The notes below the pieces were generated by a model. That model made no database searches and was not told the origin of the DNA. It was given only the letters and a program-made list of their open reading frames with translations. The position numbers were made by a program, and so were the translations under genes. Shown here one piece after another: positions 22,146 through 31,307 of a stretch of DNA of 64,000 bases (positions are counted from its first letter, which is position 1; each line of letters opens with the position of its first letter). The stretch comes from Corallochytrium limacisporum. Lineage: Eukaryota > Opisthokonta. The DNA is taken from assembly GCA_002811645.1 (NCBI GenBank), contig PDIP01000002.1:69683-133682 (forward strand), written 5' to 3'.

Positions 22146-23204
22146 TCAGATGTATGTGGCAACATGCTGGGCCATGCCAGGGTCGAGCTGCGTCCCGCTG
22201 ACAGCTCCAAGAGTTTCAATATACCAGAGGCCACCCTTCGTCGCCAGCAACGTCGCGTACTCATTCTGTAGATCATCTCCGCAGACCACAAGAATGTTGT
22301 GTAGCAACACTTCGTCGCTCGACCTCACGGCAGCATTGATAGCCTGCTTGGCTAAGTGTGCATCAAGGACGTCGTGAGTAGCTAACCACGCCATGCTAGG
22401 GACGGCGAAATGAAGCAGTGACTGTTCACTAGTTTCTCCACAAGTGCTCAAAACCTTTTTGTGGCAGTCCTGCAAGTAATCTCTTCTCTTTTCTTCCGGA
22501 TTTTCACTGAGACCGAGAAGCGCAATTGCCCAATAGCATAAAGAGATGATTTGTCGCGGATCCCTTTCCACTTCCCAAAGCTCCTTGAGCACTGGGAACG
22601 CACTCTGGACCAGATCTTCAGCTGATGCCTTTGTTCTCCCACTCACGCGTTTAACATTTTTCTCACAGCCCTCTGCCAATTTAGTCGCGTTCTTTACGTT
22701 ATTCATCTTGTCAATGGTGTCCTGATTCAAGAGCCGTGACAGACATAGGTATAAGAGTTGACATGACCGCTGGAGTCCCCCTACCGTCCGCCAGTCACTT
22801 GCCAAACAGCGAAGTATCCTATCTTTCAAAGGCGCAAATTTTGGCGAGATGTCGCAGACATTGACCAAACCTTCACCGATAAGCAAACGGGTGGGCACAT
22901 TGCCTTCAAATTTTATATACGAACGGTACAAGAGATTCACTTGTTTGTCCACAGAATCACACCCCAGGACAACCTCCCGCCACACTTCAAAGGCCCGATT
23001 CCGTTCCAAGGCTGACGACGACTTCTTTGGAGTACCCTTCTTGGGAGTTCTTTTTTTCGATTTCAATTTGGGTGATCCCTTGGACGGTGTTTGAAATCGG
23101 TCAATAGCGGCTGGCGAGTCCGCCAAGGTTGTCCAGTACGTTTGTGTGAGATCAATGTGATCCTTCAACGACGCCGACACAGCTATGACTCTGTCTTTCT
23201 CCAT
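22146..23204 (-). CDS. Unrecognised helical protein with SPKK/TPKK-like basic stretch
   Basis: A 352-residue protein with a clean ATG at 23204. I do not recognise the family. Residues about 38-68 form a Pro/Ser/Thr/Lys-rich stretch with repeated TPKK/SPK-type motifs, as in linker histones and nuclear proteins, so nuclear location is likely. The rest (about 68-352) looks all-helical, with regularly spaced Leu and aliphatic residues (LLYRSYIKFEG, LQRSCQLLYLCLSRLL, IISLCYWAIALLGL, LLHFAVPSMAWLA, DEVLLHNILVVCG), compatible with HEAT/ARM-like repeats. No catalytic motif is seen. It lies between the F-box gene (convergent, 120 bp) and the MAPK gene (same strand, stop 321 bp upstream); that interval carries a G-quadruplex-like tract. 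The ORF is probably real because it is long, starts cleanly and is non-repetitive. Confidence 0.72.
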   Translation of the reverse strand: MEKDRVIAVSASLKDHIDLTQTYWTTLADSPAAIDRFQTPSKGSPKLKSKKRTPKKGTPKKSSSALERNRAFEVWREVVLGCDSVDKQVNLLYRSYIKFEGNVPTRLLIGEGLVNVCDISPKFAPLKDRILRCLASDWRTVGGLQRSCQLLYLCLSRLLNQDTIDKMNNVKNATKLAEGCEKNVKRVSGRTKASAEDLVQSAFPVLKELWEVERDPRQIISLCYWAIALLGLSENPEEKRRDYLQDCHKKVLSTCGETSEQSLLHFAVPSMAWLATHDVLDAHLAKQAINAAVRSSDEVLLHNILVVCGDDLQNEYATLLATKGGLWYIETLGAVSGTQLDPGMAQHVATYI

Positions 23205-23525
23205 TATGTCACAGACTGTCCACTCAATTTATGTCACAATTTCCCATGTTTTACCAAAATCTATCAACAACAACGTCTTCTCACACAGGATGACGGCTCA
23301 GACACGCAGGTCCCTGCTGACATGGGAGTGTAAGTACCCGCACGAGTTGATCGGGCCCCCCGCCCCGCTGGCCCCCCGGGGGGTTGGTTGGTTGGGGGGT
23401 TGGGGGAAGGAGATGGTTAGGCGGTATGGAGGTTTCCACCTCTCTATACTCTGGGTGGGAGGAGAGTAAGTTGGGTAGGGGTGCACACTGGCACATCTAT
23501 TGATTTTGTTGTAACTTATATACCA
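23205..23525. promoter_or_regulatory. Short intergenic with G-quadruplex-like and C/G palindromic tract
   Basis: Contains, on the plus strand, C6-G6 at 23372-23383 directly followed by TT-separated G runs up to 23406 (GG, GG, G6, G5). It lies about 170-200 bp upstream of the minus-strand gene starting at 23204 and just past the MAPK stop. The run pattern satisfies loose G-quadruplex rules, and the C6/G6 can fold back on itself. A regulatory or terminator role is inference. Confidence 0.55.
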
Positions 23526-24719
23526 CTAGTCGTCCACTATTAACAACGGCTCCGACGCCACGTCCGGTGCCTGAACCGCCTGCGGCTCGCCCATTTGAAA
23601 CGGAATGCTGGCCTGGGCCTGCGCTTGGAGCTGGTGGAGATCCGGCAGCATCTCGGATGCCTGCGGGTGGAAGACGGAAATTTCCTGTAGGACGTACCAC
23701 TTCACAATATCACCAGTTAGCTCTTGATCCTCCCAAGCAAAGTTCACCTGCTGGCTGGAGATTGGTTCGTCGTTTGGGTCATGCAGAGAGTGAAGGTACG
23801 GGTGCTGCAGGGCCTGCTCGCAATTTACACGGTCCGCCGGGTCCATTTGCAGCATGTATCGCAGCAACTCGATTGCCTCAGGACTTGCGTTCGGGTAAAG
23901 AGCCCTCAGTTCCACACCTTCCTTTTGTTCTATACTGATCATGTACTGCTGGGCCTTATCATTGCAGATATAACCAATCTTGTCCGCAGGCAACCCTCCT
24001 GTGACATCTGTGATCAGATCCAGCTGGTGTAGATAGTTCTTTCCCGGGAAGAGAGGTGCCCTGCCAAGCAGCTCCGCAAAGATGCAGCCTACACTCCAAA
24101 TGTCGAGTGCGCTTGTGTACTCGCTCCAACTGAGCATGAGCTCTGGTGCCCGATACCACCGCGTCGCCACGTACTCTGTCATAAATGCTCGGGTCTGAAT
24201 GGTACGTCCTTCCCCTGTGGCTAAGCCAAAGTCACAGATCTTCAAGTCGCAATTAGCGTTGACCAACAGGTTGCCTGGCTTAAGGTCTCTATGCAAGACA
24301 CCCGCTGAGTGAATGTATTTAAGGCCACGCAGGATTTGATATATAAAGTACTGGAAATGATCCTCCGTGAGGACCTGATCAGAGTGAATAATGTGATACA
24401 GATCAGTCTCCATGAGCGGCGTAACCACGTATATGTCTTCAAAGGCTGCATAGCTGTACGGAAGCAAAATGTCCTCGATAGTTAGAATATTCTCATGCTT
24501 CATATGACTGAGTAGCTTGATCTCCCGCAGGGTACGTTTGCTGTCTGTAGGACTTTCAAAGATTTTGGAAATCTTCTTCATTGCCACCTTTGAACTCTTA
24601 TGCAAGTTTGTGGCACTCACGACCACCCCATAGGCTCCCTGGCCAATAACCTTGTCGAGACGGTATTCCGCAGTCACTTCAAATTTGGTGCCGCCAATAA
24701 TATAAGATTGGGTCTCCAT
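23526..24719 (-). CDS. ERK-type mitogen-activated protein kinase (TEY)
   Basis: A 397-residue Ser/Thr kinase with all catalytic marks: Gly loop GQGAYG (26-31), Lys48 in VAMKK, HRDLKPGN (143-150, catalytic Asp145), DFG (163-165), the dual-phosphorylation motif Thr181-Glu-Tyr183, then VATRWYRAPE. The MAPK insert and DPNDEP region near the end of the kinase fold (about 317-322) match the common docking site. A C-terminal Gln/Ala/Pro-rich tail of about 45 residues follows. TEY and CQRTLREIKIL-like residues place it in the ERK class (ERK1/2, ERK5 or fungal Slt2 relatives); the subgroup cannot be fixed by eye. It would be activated by a MEK and act in cytosol and nucleus. It is divergent from the OSR1-type kinase. 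Confidence 0.94.
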   Translation of the reverse strand: METQSYIIGGTKFEVTAEYRLDKVIGQGAYGVVVSATNLHKSSKVAMKKISKIFESPTDSKRTLREIKLLSHMKHENILTIEDILLPYSYAAFEDIYVVTPLMETDLYHIIHSDQVLTEDHFQYFIYQILRGLKYIHSAGVLHRDLKPGNLLVNANCDLKICDFGLATGEGRTIQTRAFMTEYVATRWYRAPELMLSWSEYTSALDIWSVGCIFAELLGRAPLFPGKNYLHQLDLITDVTGGLPADKIGYICNDKAQQYMISIEQKEGVELRALYPNASPEAIELLRYMLQMDPADRVNCEQALQHPYLHSLHDPNDEPISSQQVNFAWEDQELTGDIVKWYVLQEISVFHPQASEMLPDLHQLQAQAQASIPFQMGEPQAVQAPDVASEPLLIVDD

Positions 24720-26488
24720 GGTGTAGAATTGTATCGATACTGTGCCTTACTGTCTCATTGAAAGCAGGCCTACGACTTTCCACCCCTATTCCATAGCTCA
24801 CTCTTGGTGTCAATCGCACCCTCTGATCTCTTCCCTATCGTTTACCAGGTAATCCTGGTATATGAGACGTCTATGCAACTACCACAAAGTACCTGAAAGC
24901 ATGCCGTACCGCCACATTGACCACTTCATTTCCGGGTCCGAACGGAGTAGGAGATCCTGGCCCAAACCCACCCCCTACTTTGCGCCTTCCGCATTTTGTG
25001 GACGGGCGGTCCGGCTAATTAATGTACCCGTTTTTGCATATTACGCCGACAGGGCACTCCAACTCTGCTTTGCAATATTTCAATCTCAAAATCGATATTT
25101 CTGGGCGAATCTAGCTGCAGTACTCTTACTAGGAAGACCCTCCAGTCTAGGTACATTCACCATGGAAATGAGGACATAGAATAACCAGAGCCTTCCCAAT
25201 AGAGAGATTCCGGACTGGATACAGGATCGGTAACACGGTAGGTAAGGGCGCTTATGTAGGATGGGTAAACGTGATTCCTCGTTTATTATCTATGTCTATT
25301 GAACTTTGATACACACGCACACGAACGAGATCCACGAGAGACACCATCGTGTTAAAAACTACGGGAGTTTGTCCGTTTCGGTACTTTCATTATGGATGTT
25401 CTTCCGGCTCGTAATATTACGTCGCCACTGTGGTCGACCTGCGCCAGCCACAACTCCATACTTTTCACAATTCTTCTTGCCGCAAACGACTGGCTAGGGT
25501 TGGATTTTCGATCCCATACTGGTTGTATAGAAGTGTGGTCTAGTCAAAGGCAAACAGGCCGATCTCTTCCCATCTTTTTTCCGTTGTTGTTGCTTTTTCG
25601 GCACCAAGGTCCCTAGTTTTGGTATAGAGAAGTGTTCGCATGTTTTTCCAAAGTTCCTTCCGAGCTCTTTATGAACAAAACAGGTAGACAGAATGCTGGT
25701 GTTGTTTGATTTCCCGCTGTCTATTGGATTGCAGTTTTGAGGCCCCAGCGGGAGCGGTGGACCACGAAAGTGAAAAGGGGCCTCAGTCCGTGAATACTAG
25801 AGGGTGAGCGACACCGCTCCAACACGAGACGACATCCACCTTCACACGGAGTGCATCACCCGCCAAGGGTCAGTACAATGATAGCTGGCAGCAGTGAGAA
25901 ACGAGTCAAAGAGAGAGAGAGACACACACACACACACACCCTCCCCTCTGATCGGGAGTTGTCGTCATATAAATAAGCACAGAGGTCCTTGGCACCAGGC
26001 AAACACCGGAGCCGACAAAACACAATCACATAGGATGGGAGTTCACACACACGCGACGTGAAAAGCGACAATACGGTGTCACAGGGAAGATCGAAAGAGG
26101 TTTTGCATGCGTGTTGTTCTTTCTGCTACCACTTTCCAGCAGGTAAGAAATGAAAACAACTCTGGCAGGTATGTGAAGATTATGGATTACCAGAGCAGGT
26201 GTCCGACACAGAGTTTTTGTAAGACGATATTCTATCGGGAACGTAAGTCCCAATCGGAGGAGTCTTCGCACCAAACAAGACAAAAACATTGGTACACAGT
26301 TACTCAGTTTAACACTTTGAAAGTCTTTTTGCATCGTTACAGTTTAGCAGAAATGGCGTATTAGGATCCCCATTCGAGTCCGACTTTCGAAAAATAGTTC
26401 AGACAGGAAATAGGAGGTTTGGGTTTGTAGGTACCGACGGTTTGTATATTAGCTAAATCAAAGTTTAAAACATATTGAATTTCTCAAA
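24720..26488. other. 1.77-kb gap between divergent kinase genes
   Basis: No recognisable gene; frames are all under about 105 codons. A (GA)n-(CA)n microsatellite spans 25911-25939. The gap contains the promoters of the MAPK gene (minus) and the OSR1-type gene (plus). Confidence 0.5.
25911..25939 (+). repeat. (GA)6-(CA)9 microsatellite
   Basis: An uninterrupted GA run passes directly into a CA run. It lies 550 bp upstream of the OSR1-type kinase gene. Confidence 0.9.
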
Positions 26489-28060
26489 ATGTCCGAGCAA
26501 GAACAGGTTAAGGTTGTGGCTCAGCCACCCTCATTTCCTAGCACCCCCGAAGACTATGAAGTGAAGGATATGATTGGCAAGGGTGCCAGCGCCACGGTAC
26601 ATTCCGCAAAGATCAAGGCCACGGGTGAAGACGTTGCGATCAAGATTATCAATCTTGACAAATTCGAGGCCAACATTGACGAAATTACGAAGGAGATAAA
26701 GGTGATGGCGCAATGCAGGCACGAAAATGTCGTGACTTATTTCACTAGTTTCATTGTGGGCCATGAGTTGTGGTTGGTCATGAAATACCTTGGTGGAGGC
26801 TCGTCATTAGATATCATGCGCTATTGGGCACCCAAGGGATTTGAAGAGGATATTATTGCAACCATCCTCAAGGAAGCACTTAAGGGTCTCGAATATTTCC
26901 ACCGCAATGGACAGATCCACAGAGATGTTAAGGCTGGTAATATTTTGCTAGGACTCGACGGAGCCGTGCAACTGGCAGATTTTGGTGTGAGCAACTGGGT
27001 AAGTGATCCGGCTCTTAAGCGGGAACCGCGCAAAACCTTTGTTGGTACCCCTTGCTGGATGGCCCCGGAGGTCATGGAGCAGAAGAAAGACGGTTACGAC
27101 GTGAAGGCAGACATTTGGTCCTTCGGCATCACCGCGTTGGAACTGGCTCAAGGCCGGGCGCCCTACGCGAAACTGCCCCCCATGAAGGTTATCATGTCGA
27201 TCATCAACGAGGACCCACCCACCCTCGACATCAATAGCCACACCAGTGCCAACAAGTATTCCAAGATTTTCAAGAAGATGATTGACAGCTGTCTCTACAA
27301 GGACCCCACGAAGCGCCCAAGTGCAACAGAGCTGCTCAAATCTCCTTTCTTCAACAGAGCCAAGTCAAAGGAATGGCTAGTGAACAATCTGATTGTCAAA
27401 TTACCCCCGCTAGCGCAGAGAGCTGCCAATCTGAACTCGAAGAAAGTCCAAGAGCAGCCCGCGAGCCTGAAACCTGAGGTTGAGAAGGTAGTTCAGAGCG
27501 GGGATAAGTGGAATTTTGATGATGACGACAGCCTGCCAGTGTCTGCTAACAGACCGACCCGGGTCAGTTTCGGTAAGGAGGCAGCTTCTATGATTAAGAA
27601 GGAACCGTCTACTGGGGGCAACGCGAACGGAGATGCCCAGCAGCAAGAGCAGAAGAAAACGGAAGAAATGAGCAATCCAGCACCAGCAACAGCTGAGAAC
27701 AGTGGTGACGATGCGGTGACCGAGGGCCCTGTGCTAGGCTTGAAACTCCGCCTGCGTGACCAGGAAGGTGTTATGAAGGACATCAAATTCGAGTACCACT
27801 ATGGTCAAGACACTCCAATTGGCATTGCTACCGAGATGCTGGATGCTGGTTTGATTAGTGATCCAGACCTACACGCAGTTGCTACCAACACAGAATCACT
27901 AGTCAAGGAAGCCTACAAGCTCATGGCCACAGGCAAGACTGGCGTCGGATCGAGTGTCAAGTTCGGACTACCTAGCGCCGGCAACGGGCCTACTGATGAA
28001 GCTAATCTGAAGGGCTTTGCTCAGTTGGCCATAATTGATTTTGGAGAAGAGGACAAGTAG
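26489..28060 (+). CDS. OXSR1: OSR1/SPAK-type Ste20 kinase with C-terminal CCT domain
   Basis: A 523-residue Ste20-family kinase. Kinase domain about 23-290: Gly loop GKGASA (30-35), Lys52 in VAIKII, HRDVKAGNI (144-152, Asp146), DFGVSNW (164-170) and the activation loop RKTFVGTPCWMAPEVM, where Thr183 aligns with the WNK-phosphorylated Thr185 of human OSR1. A Ser/Gln/Lys-rich linker follows. A second conserved block starts near residue 415 (LGLKLRLRDQEG, IKFEYHYGQDTPIGIATEML), which is the OSR1_C/CCT domain that binds RFxV/I peptides in WNKs and cation-chloride cotransporters. Human OSR1 is 527 residues. A role in osmotic and cell-volume control downstream of a WNK is inferred from the family. 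AATAAA occurs about 15 nt after the stop. It converges on the HPt gene (510 bp). Confidence 0.95.
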   Translation: MSEQEQVKVVAQPPSFPSTPEDYEVKDMIGKGASATVHSAKIKATGEDVAIKIINLDKFEANIDEITKEIKVMAQCRHENVVTYFTSFIVGHELWLVMKYLGGGSSLDIMRYWAPKGFEEDIIATILKEALKGLEYFHRNGQIHRDVKAGNILLGLDGAVQLADFGVSNWVSDPALKREPRKTFVGTPCWMAPEVMEQKKDGYDVKADIWSFGITALELAQGRAPYAKLPPMKVIMSIINEDPPTLDINSHTSANKYSKIFKKMIDSCLYKDPTKRPSATELLKSPFFNRAKSKEWLVNNLIVKLPPLAQRAANLNSKKVQEQPASLKPEVEKVVQSGDKWNFDDDDSLPVSANRPTRVSFGKEAASMIKKEPSTGGNANGDAQQQEQKKTEEMSNPAPATAENSGDDAVTEGPVLGLKLRLRDQEGVMKDIKFEYHYGQDTPIGIATEMLDAGLISDPDLHAVATNTESLVKEAYKLMATGKTGVGSSVKFGLPSAGNGPTDEANLKGFAQLAIIDFGEEDK

Positions 28061-28570
28061 AAACTGACATGCAGTCGTAATAAAAATATTGCTCCGAAAG
28101 TAATCAGACTGACACCAATGTGTATGTGTACCAGGAGTCGATGACAAAAATGTATGGAAAGCGCGTCTATCAACAAATACGACGAGCTAGCACATGACAC
28201 AATCAATGTGGCGCCCTTAGATTCCTGTTGAACTCGTATTTCCTTGTATTTCAATCATACAAACTAGTCCTTGAAACATGTATCATGTATTAACTTCTTT
28301 GAGGCGCAGAGCCAGCATGCATCCCGTCAACCGCGAATGCCCTTCTACTCTTCCCAGGTTGCACCATGTTCGGTCCCCGTCCATGTCTGGACCCTCAAGA
28401 CATGAAACTAGGCCCGCGTTATTCTAACTGAAATGCAAGAAAGGAGTTCTTTGCTCAACAATGGAAATGGTGTAATAAGTTAACCCAACTAGAACTGTTC
28501 TTTAGTGATCTGTATTTGTCTTGGTCCAAATCTTATGATCCAGGCAGAGCACGTAGTTACCTTCAACGAT
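28061..28570. other. Convergent intergenic, 510 bp
   Basis: The 3' regions of the OSR1-type kinase (plus) and the HPt protein (minus). AATAAA near 28078 is a candidate polyadenylation signal for the kinase. No gene is seen. Confidence 0.5.
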
Positions 28571-28945
28571 TCAAAGCTGTTGTCCCAAAAATTGCGAAAG
28601 ATACGCCCGGAGTTCCTGGTAGTCCTTCTGCAATTGCATCACCAGAGCCTGTGCGCCTGCTTTGTCGGTATTTCCAGACTGCATTCCCCCAATTCCGATC
28701 TGTTCAAGACTACTGAAGCCAGCAGCAACCCTGAAGAATCCCAGTGTCAATGCCCCAGACTTTTCTTTGTGTGCTGCCCGCTTCAGGTCCTCAGCGGTTC
28801 CTCCCTGAATTATTTGAGCCAGTTCTTGCAATACCTGCTGCTCTCCAGACAGGAACTCTTGGGCCATCTCGGTCCTAAACTCAAAGTCATTGGGCTCGTC
28901 ATCGAGCGAATCGAATAGCGAGTGCTCTACCACAGGTTGATCCAT
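28571..28945 (-). CDS. YPD1-like histidine phosphotransfer (HPt) protein
   Basis: A 124-residue all-helical protein resembling YPD1 in length and layout: an acidic start (MDQPVVEHSLFDSLDDE), EFRTEMAQEFLSGEQQVLQEL as the first bundle helix, then the HPt helix EDLKRAAHKEKSGALTLGFF, and a last helix pair LVMQLQKDYQELRAYLSQFL (given in part). His59 aligns with the phosphorylated His64 of yeast Ypd1, and Lys62 with its Lys67. The usual H-x-L-K-G-S-S core reads H-K-E-K-S-G-A here, so the near-invariant Gly after Lys is Ser. In fungi and plants HPt proteins relay phosphate from hybrid histidine kinases to response regulators, often in osmotic sensing. Animals lack them. No histidine kinase or receiver domain is seen in this window. 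The call rests on short-motif matching. Confidence 0.72.
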   Translation of the reverse strand: MDQPVVEHSLFDSLDDEPNDFEFRTEMAQEFLSGEQQVLQELAQIIQGGTAEDLKRAAHKEKSGALTLGFFRVAAGFSSLEQIGIGGMQSGNTDKAGAQALVMQLQKDYQELRAYLSQFLGQQL

Positions 28946-29371
28946 GCTTACTGTTAATGTTTCTCCACAGTAATCTGTACTAATTTTGTCTGCTTGCCGT
29001 CGCAGTTTTTGTTGTCCTCTTAGTTCTTCTCCGTATCGTATAAGACCGAACCGGGTACAATCTAGTCATTACACACTCTCGTTTACAAGATCTATGGGGA
29101 ATACAGTTTGATGATGTCAGCAGTCCATTATACCAGCACATGCCTGTAAGAATAACAAACAACAAAGTCTTCAGTGACCTGGCCGGTTTAAATCCTTGCC
29201 TTCCTGGTGGGTCATTTGTTATGAGTATACACAGCACAGTGGTAACGACGAAATGTGCTGGCTGTCAAAGTGCAAGTAAAGCAATTGCATGTAAAACCAT
29301 ACGGCTATCCAAAACGTTCGGAATCATAGATGAGTTGCTGTGTGTGTCTGTGTCCTTTTCAGTACACATAC

Positions 29372-29393
29372 CCACCGGGGAAGCCCCCGGTGG
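29372..29393. repeat. Perfect 9-bp GC-rich hairpin with 4-nt loop
   Basis: CCACCGGGG, loop AAGC, CCCCGGTGG. It could fold in RNA or DNA. No U-run follows, so it does not look like a bacterial-type terminator. Function is unknown. Confidence 0.75.
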
Positions 29394-30380
29394 TCAGCCC
29401 GCCGAAAACAGAACCACCCAAGACACAATTATAGCAACTATTGATGGGGATCGTGATTGACGAAGAAAAAGCCAACAACGAGGCAAATGCAGGAGCTGAC
29501 CACTACTTCAGAAAAGAAACTGCGCATTTGTGAGAGTGTGCAGAGGCCATACCGAAGGGCCTGCCCAGTCTCTTTCGCCAGCGAGACAGGGAGAACTTCT
29601 ATTGCGACCCTCCGTGCACATCACCGCTGTCACTTCTTCCAGTTTATCACCCATTTGCGGCTCGCACAGTCAAGATTTCCTCGCGTGGAAGAAACATCAG
29701 CACGCTTGCCGTTTCTTCCTTTGTCCTCCCGGACGATAACAACGATAAAAGTGGACGAAGCTCAAGCGCACACCGCCCACACACGAGCGAGCAATCGAAT
29801 TTTCCAAGGCGGGGGTCGCAGTTTTGCTCCCCGGCCAACGCAAGGGGTTTGGGTCCCTCCGCGGATACGCACCTACTCCCGGGCGTGCAAATAAAGCTGC
29901 GGGTAAGATTTAATGCAATTGTGGTTTTGAAATCGACCGGAGCGTAAACATACAAGACCGGAACCAAAATATCGTACAGAGTCACACAGTCATCGCAGGC
30001 AGCTACCCTTCACATAACACCTCGGGGACAGGGGCACAAAATGCGCAAACAATTCGTTGCGCGATGGATTCGAATAATACCGGACATGAAATAGGGCCGC
30101 GGATAGGAACCGGGCTCGGGGCCTCTAGGTGGGCCTCTGTGGTTGCCGACTTCGTTTTGTTCGATGGGACTACATGGCTCTTCAGCTGGATATGAAGTCT
30201 GCTTGTAGATGCTTGCCGCGGATGTTCGCTGCTCTTTCAGACCACTAGTTTCACAGAGTTTTGTTCGAGAAGACCCTGCTGTAGCATTGAAATGATAAGT
30301 AGCGGTCTTCAAACATCAATTAAACGGGCCCCCGGCGATAGACGTTCGACTGCATCCACATCGAAAACTATACCATACTT

Positions 30381-30445
30381 GTGAAGTTCTTCGAGATGCT
30401 TGACCATGGGAAGTCGTGAAGTTCTTAGAGATGCTTGAGCATGGC
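30381..30445 (+). repeat. Imperfect tandem duplication, unit about 30 nt
   Basis: Units 30381-30410 and 30416-30445 share 27 of 30 positions (both begin GTGAAGTTCTT and contain GAGATGCTTGA) with a 35-nt period. The duplication is intergenic and not part of a recognised gene. Confidence 0.8.
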
Positions 30446-31215
30446 TATGGTTGCACTCTGGGCAAACAAGATATCTCTGTACACAATAGAATTCTGATTT
30501 GGCTTGTATGTGCTGCAGTGGGTCACTTCGTGGTCTATTGGCCGTTAGTGTGTTTCCTATTGAGCACCCCGGTGGATTTGCCGGTCGTGAACAGTGCTGG
30601 CCAGCTTGACAATCATTAGCCTATAGTACTGCTACAGCTTCGGAGATGGCAATGTAACGACAGCAAATAAAGTATAACCAGAAATAATAACCCCGATACC
30701 CGTGTACAGATCTTTAGACGTTTAGGCCACGCAGGAGCGCTGTGCTCACCGCCCACATCCCCATGCAACCCAAGCTCTCCGGATCACCAAATATGGGGAA
30801 ACCATGTCGGGTTCAGTAGTGAATGTACCTCCTTGTCTGTGATTGGCTGGAGGGCGGAGAGAACGAAAAATTTTCAGCGTCGTCCAGGGCTTTCCGGTTT
30901 TGAAGCTGGAGTTTTAGGCCCCTCCCGGTGGTTTTGTACTGCCTTCGGCGGTCCCATGGTTCTATTGCTATAGTAGCCGTGGAGGTCAGAGGGAGAGAAC
31001 CAAAGGGAATGCTCCCGGGGGGGGGGGGTAGCGGTTTTCTTTCGGAGACCCGTCCGGACGACAGAGTAGCCGTGGAGAACTTTCTATGTAGGCAGGCGAG
31101 GTACTTCGGACAATCGCTCGAACAAGGTGTGTTGAGGCTAGCATCGTATGTATACACTAAGACTACAGGACAGGCGCGTTAAAATTGAGGAATCAACGGT
31201 GGCGGGTCACTATGA

Positions 31216-31223
31216 TGACGTAA
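31216..31223 (+). promoter_or_regulatory. CRE/ATF-like site upstream of RapGAP-CNH gene
   Basis: TGACGTAA lies 85 nt upstream of the start codon at 31308. It matches bZIP (CREB/ATF) half-site-plus consensus. It is a single short match, so weak evidence. Confidence 0.3.
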
Positions 31224-31307
31224 GCCGAATCAACCCATGAGGAGCCATACCCGCGGCAGTCCGTTTACGAACACACAAAGAAATCAAGGGAGTGAGGGAC
31301 ACAGCGA

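Larger units (their letters stand above)
28946..31307. other. 2.4-kb gene-free stretch
   Basis: Divergent gap between the HPt gene and the RapGAP gene. It holds a perfect 9-bp hairpin (29372-29393), an imperfect 30-nt tandem duplication (30381-30445), a C3-G12 tract at 31014-31028, and a CRE-like octamer at 31216-31223. Open frames are short and unconvincing. Confidence 0.5.
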
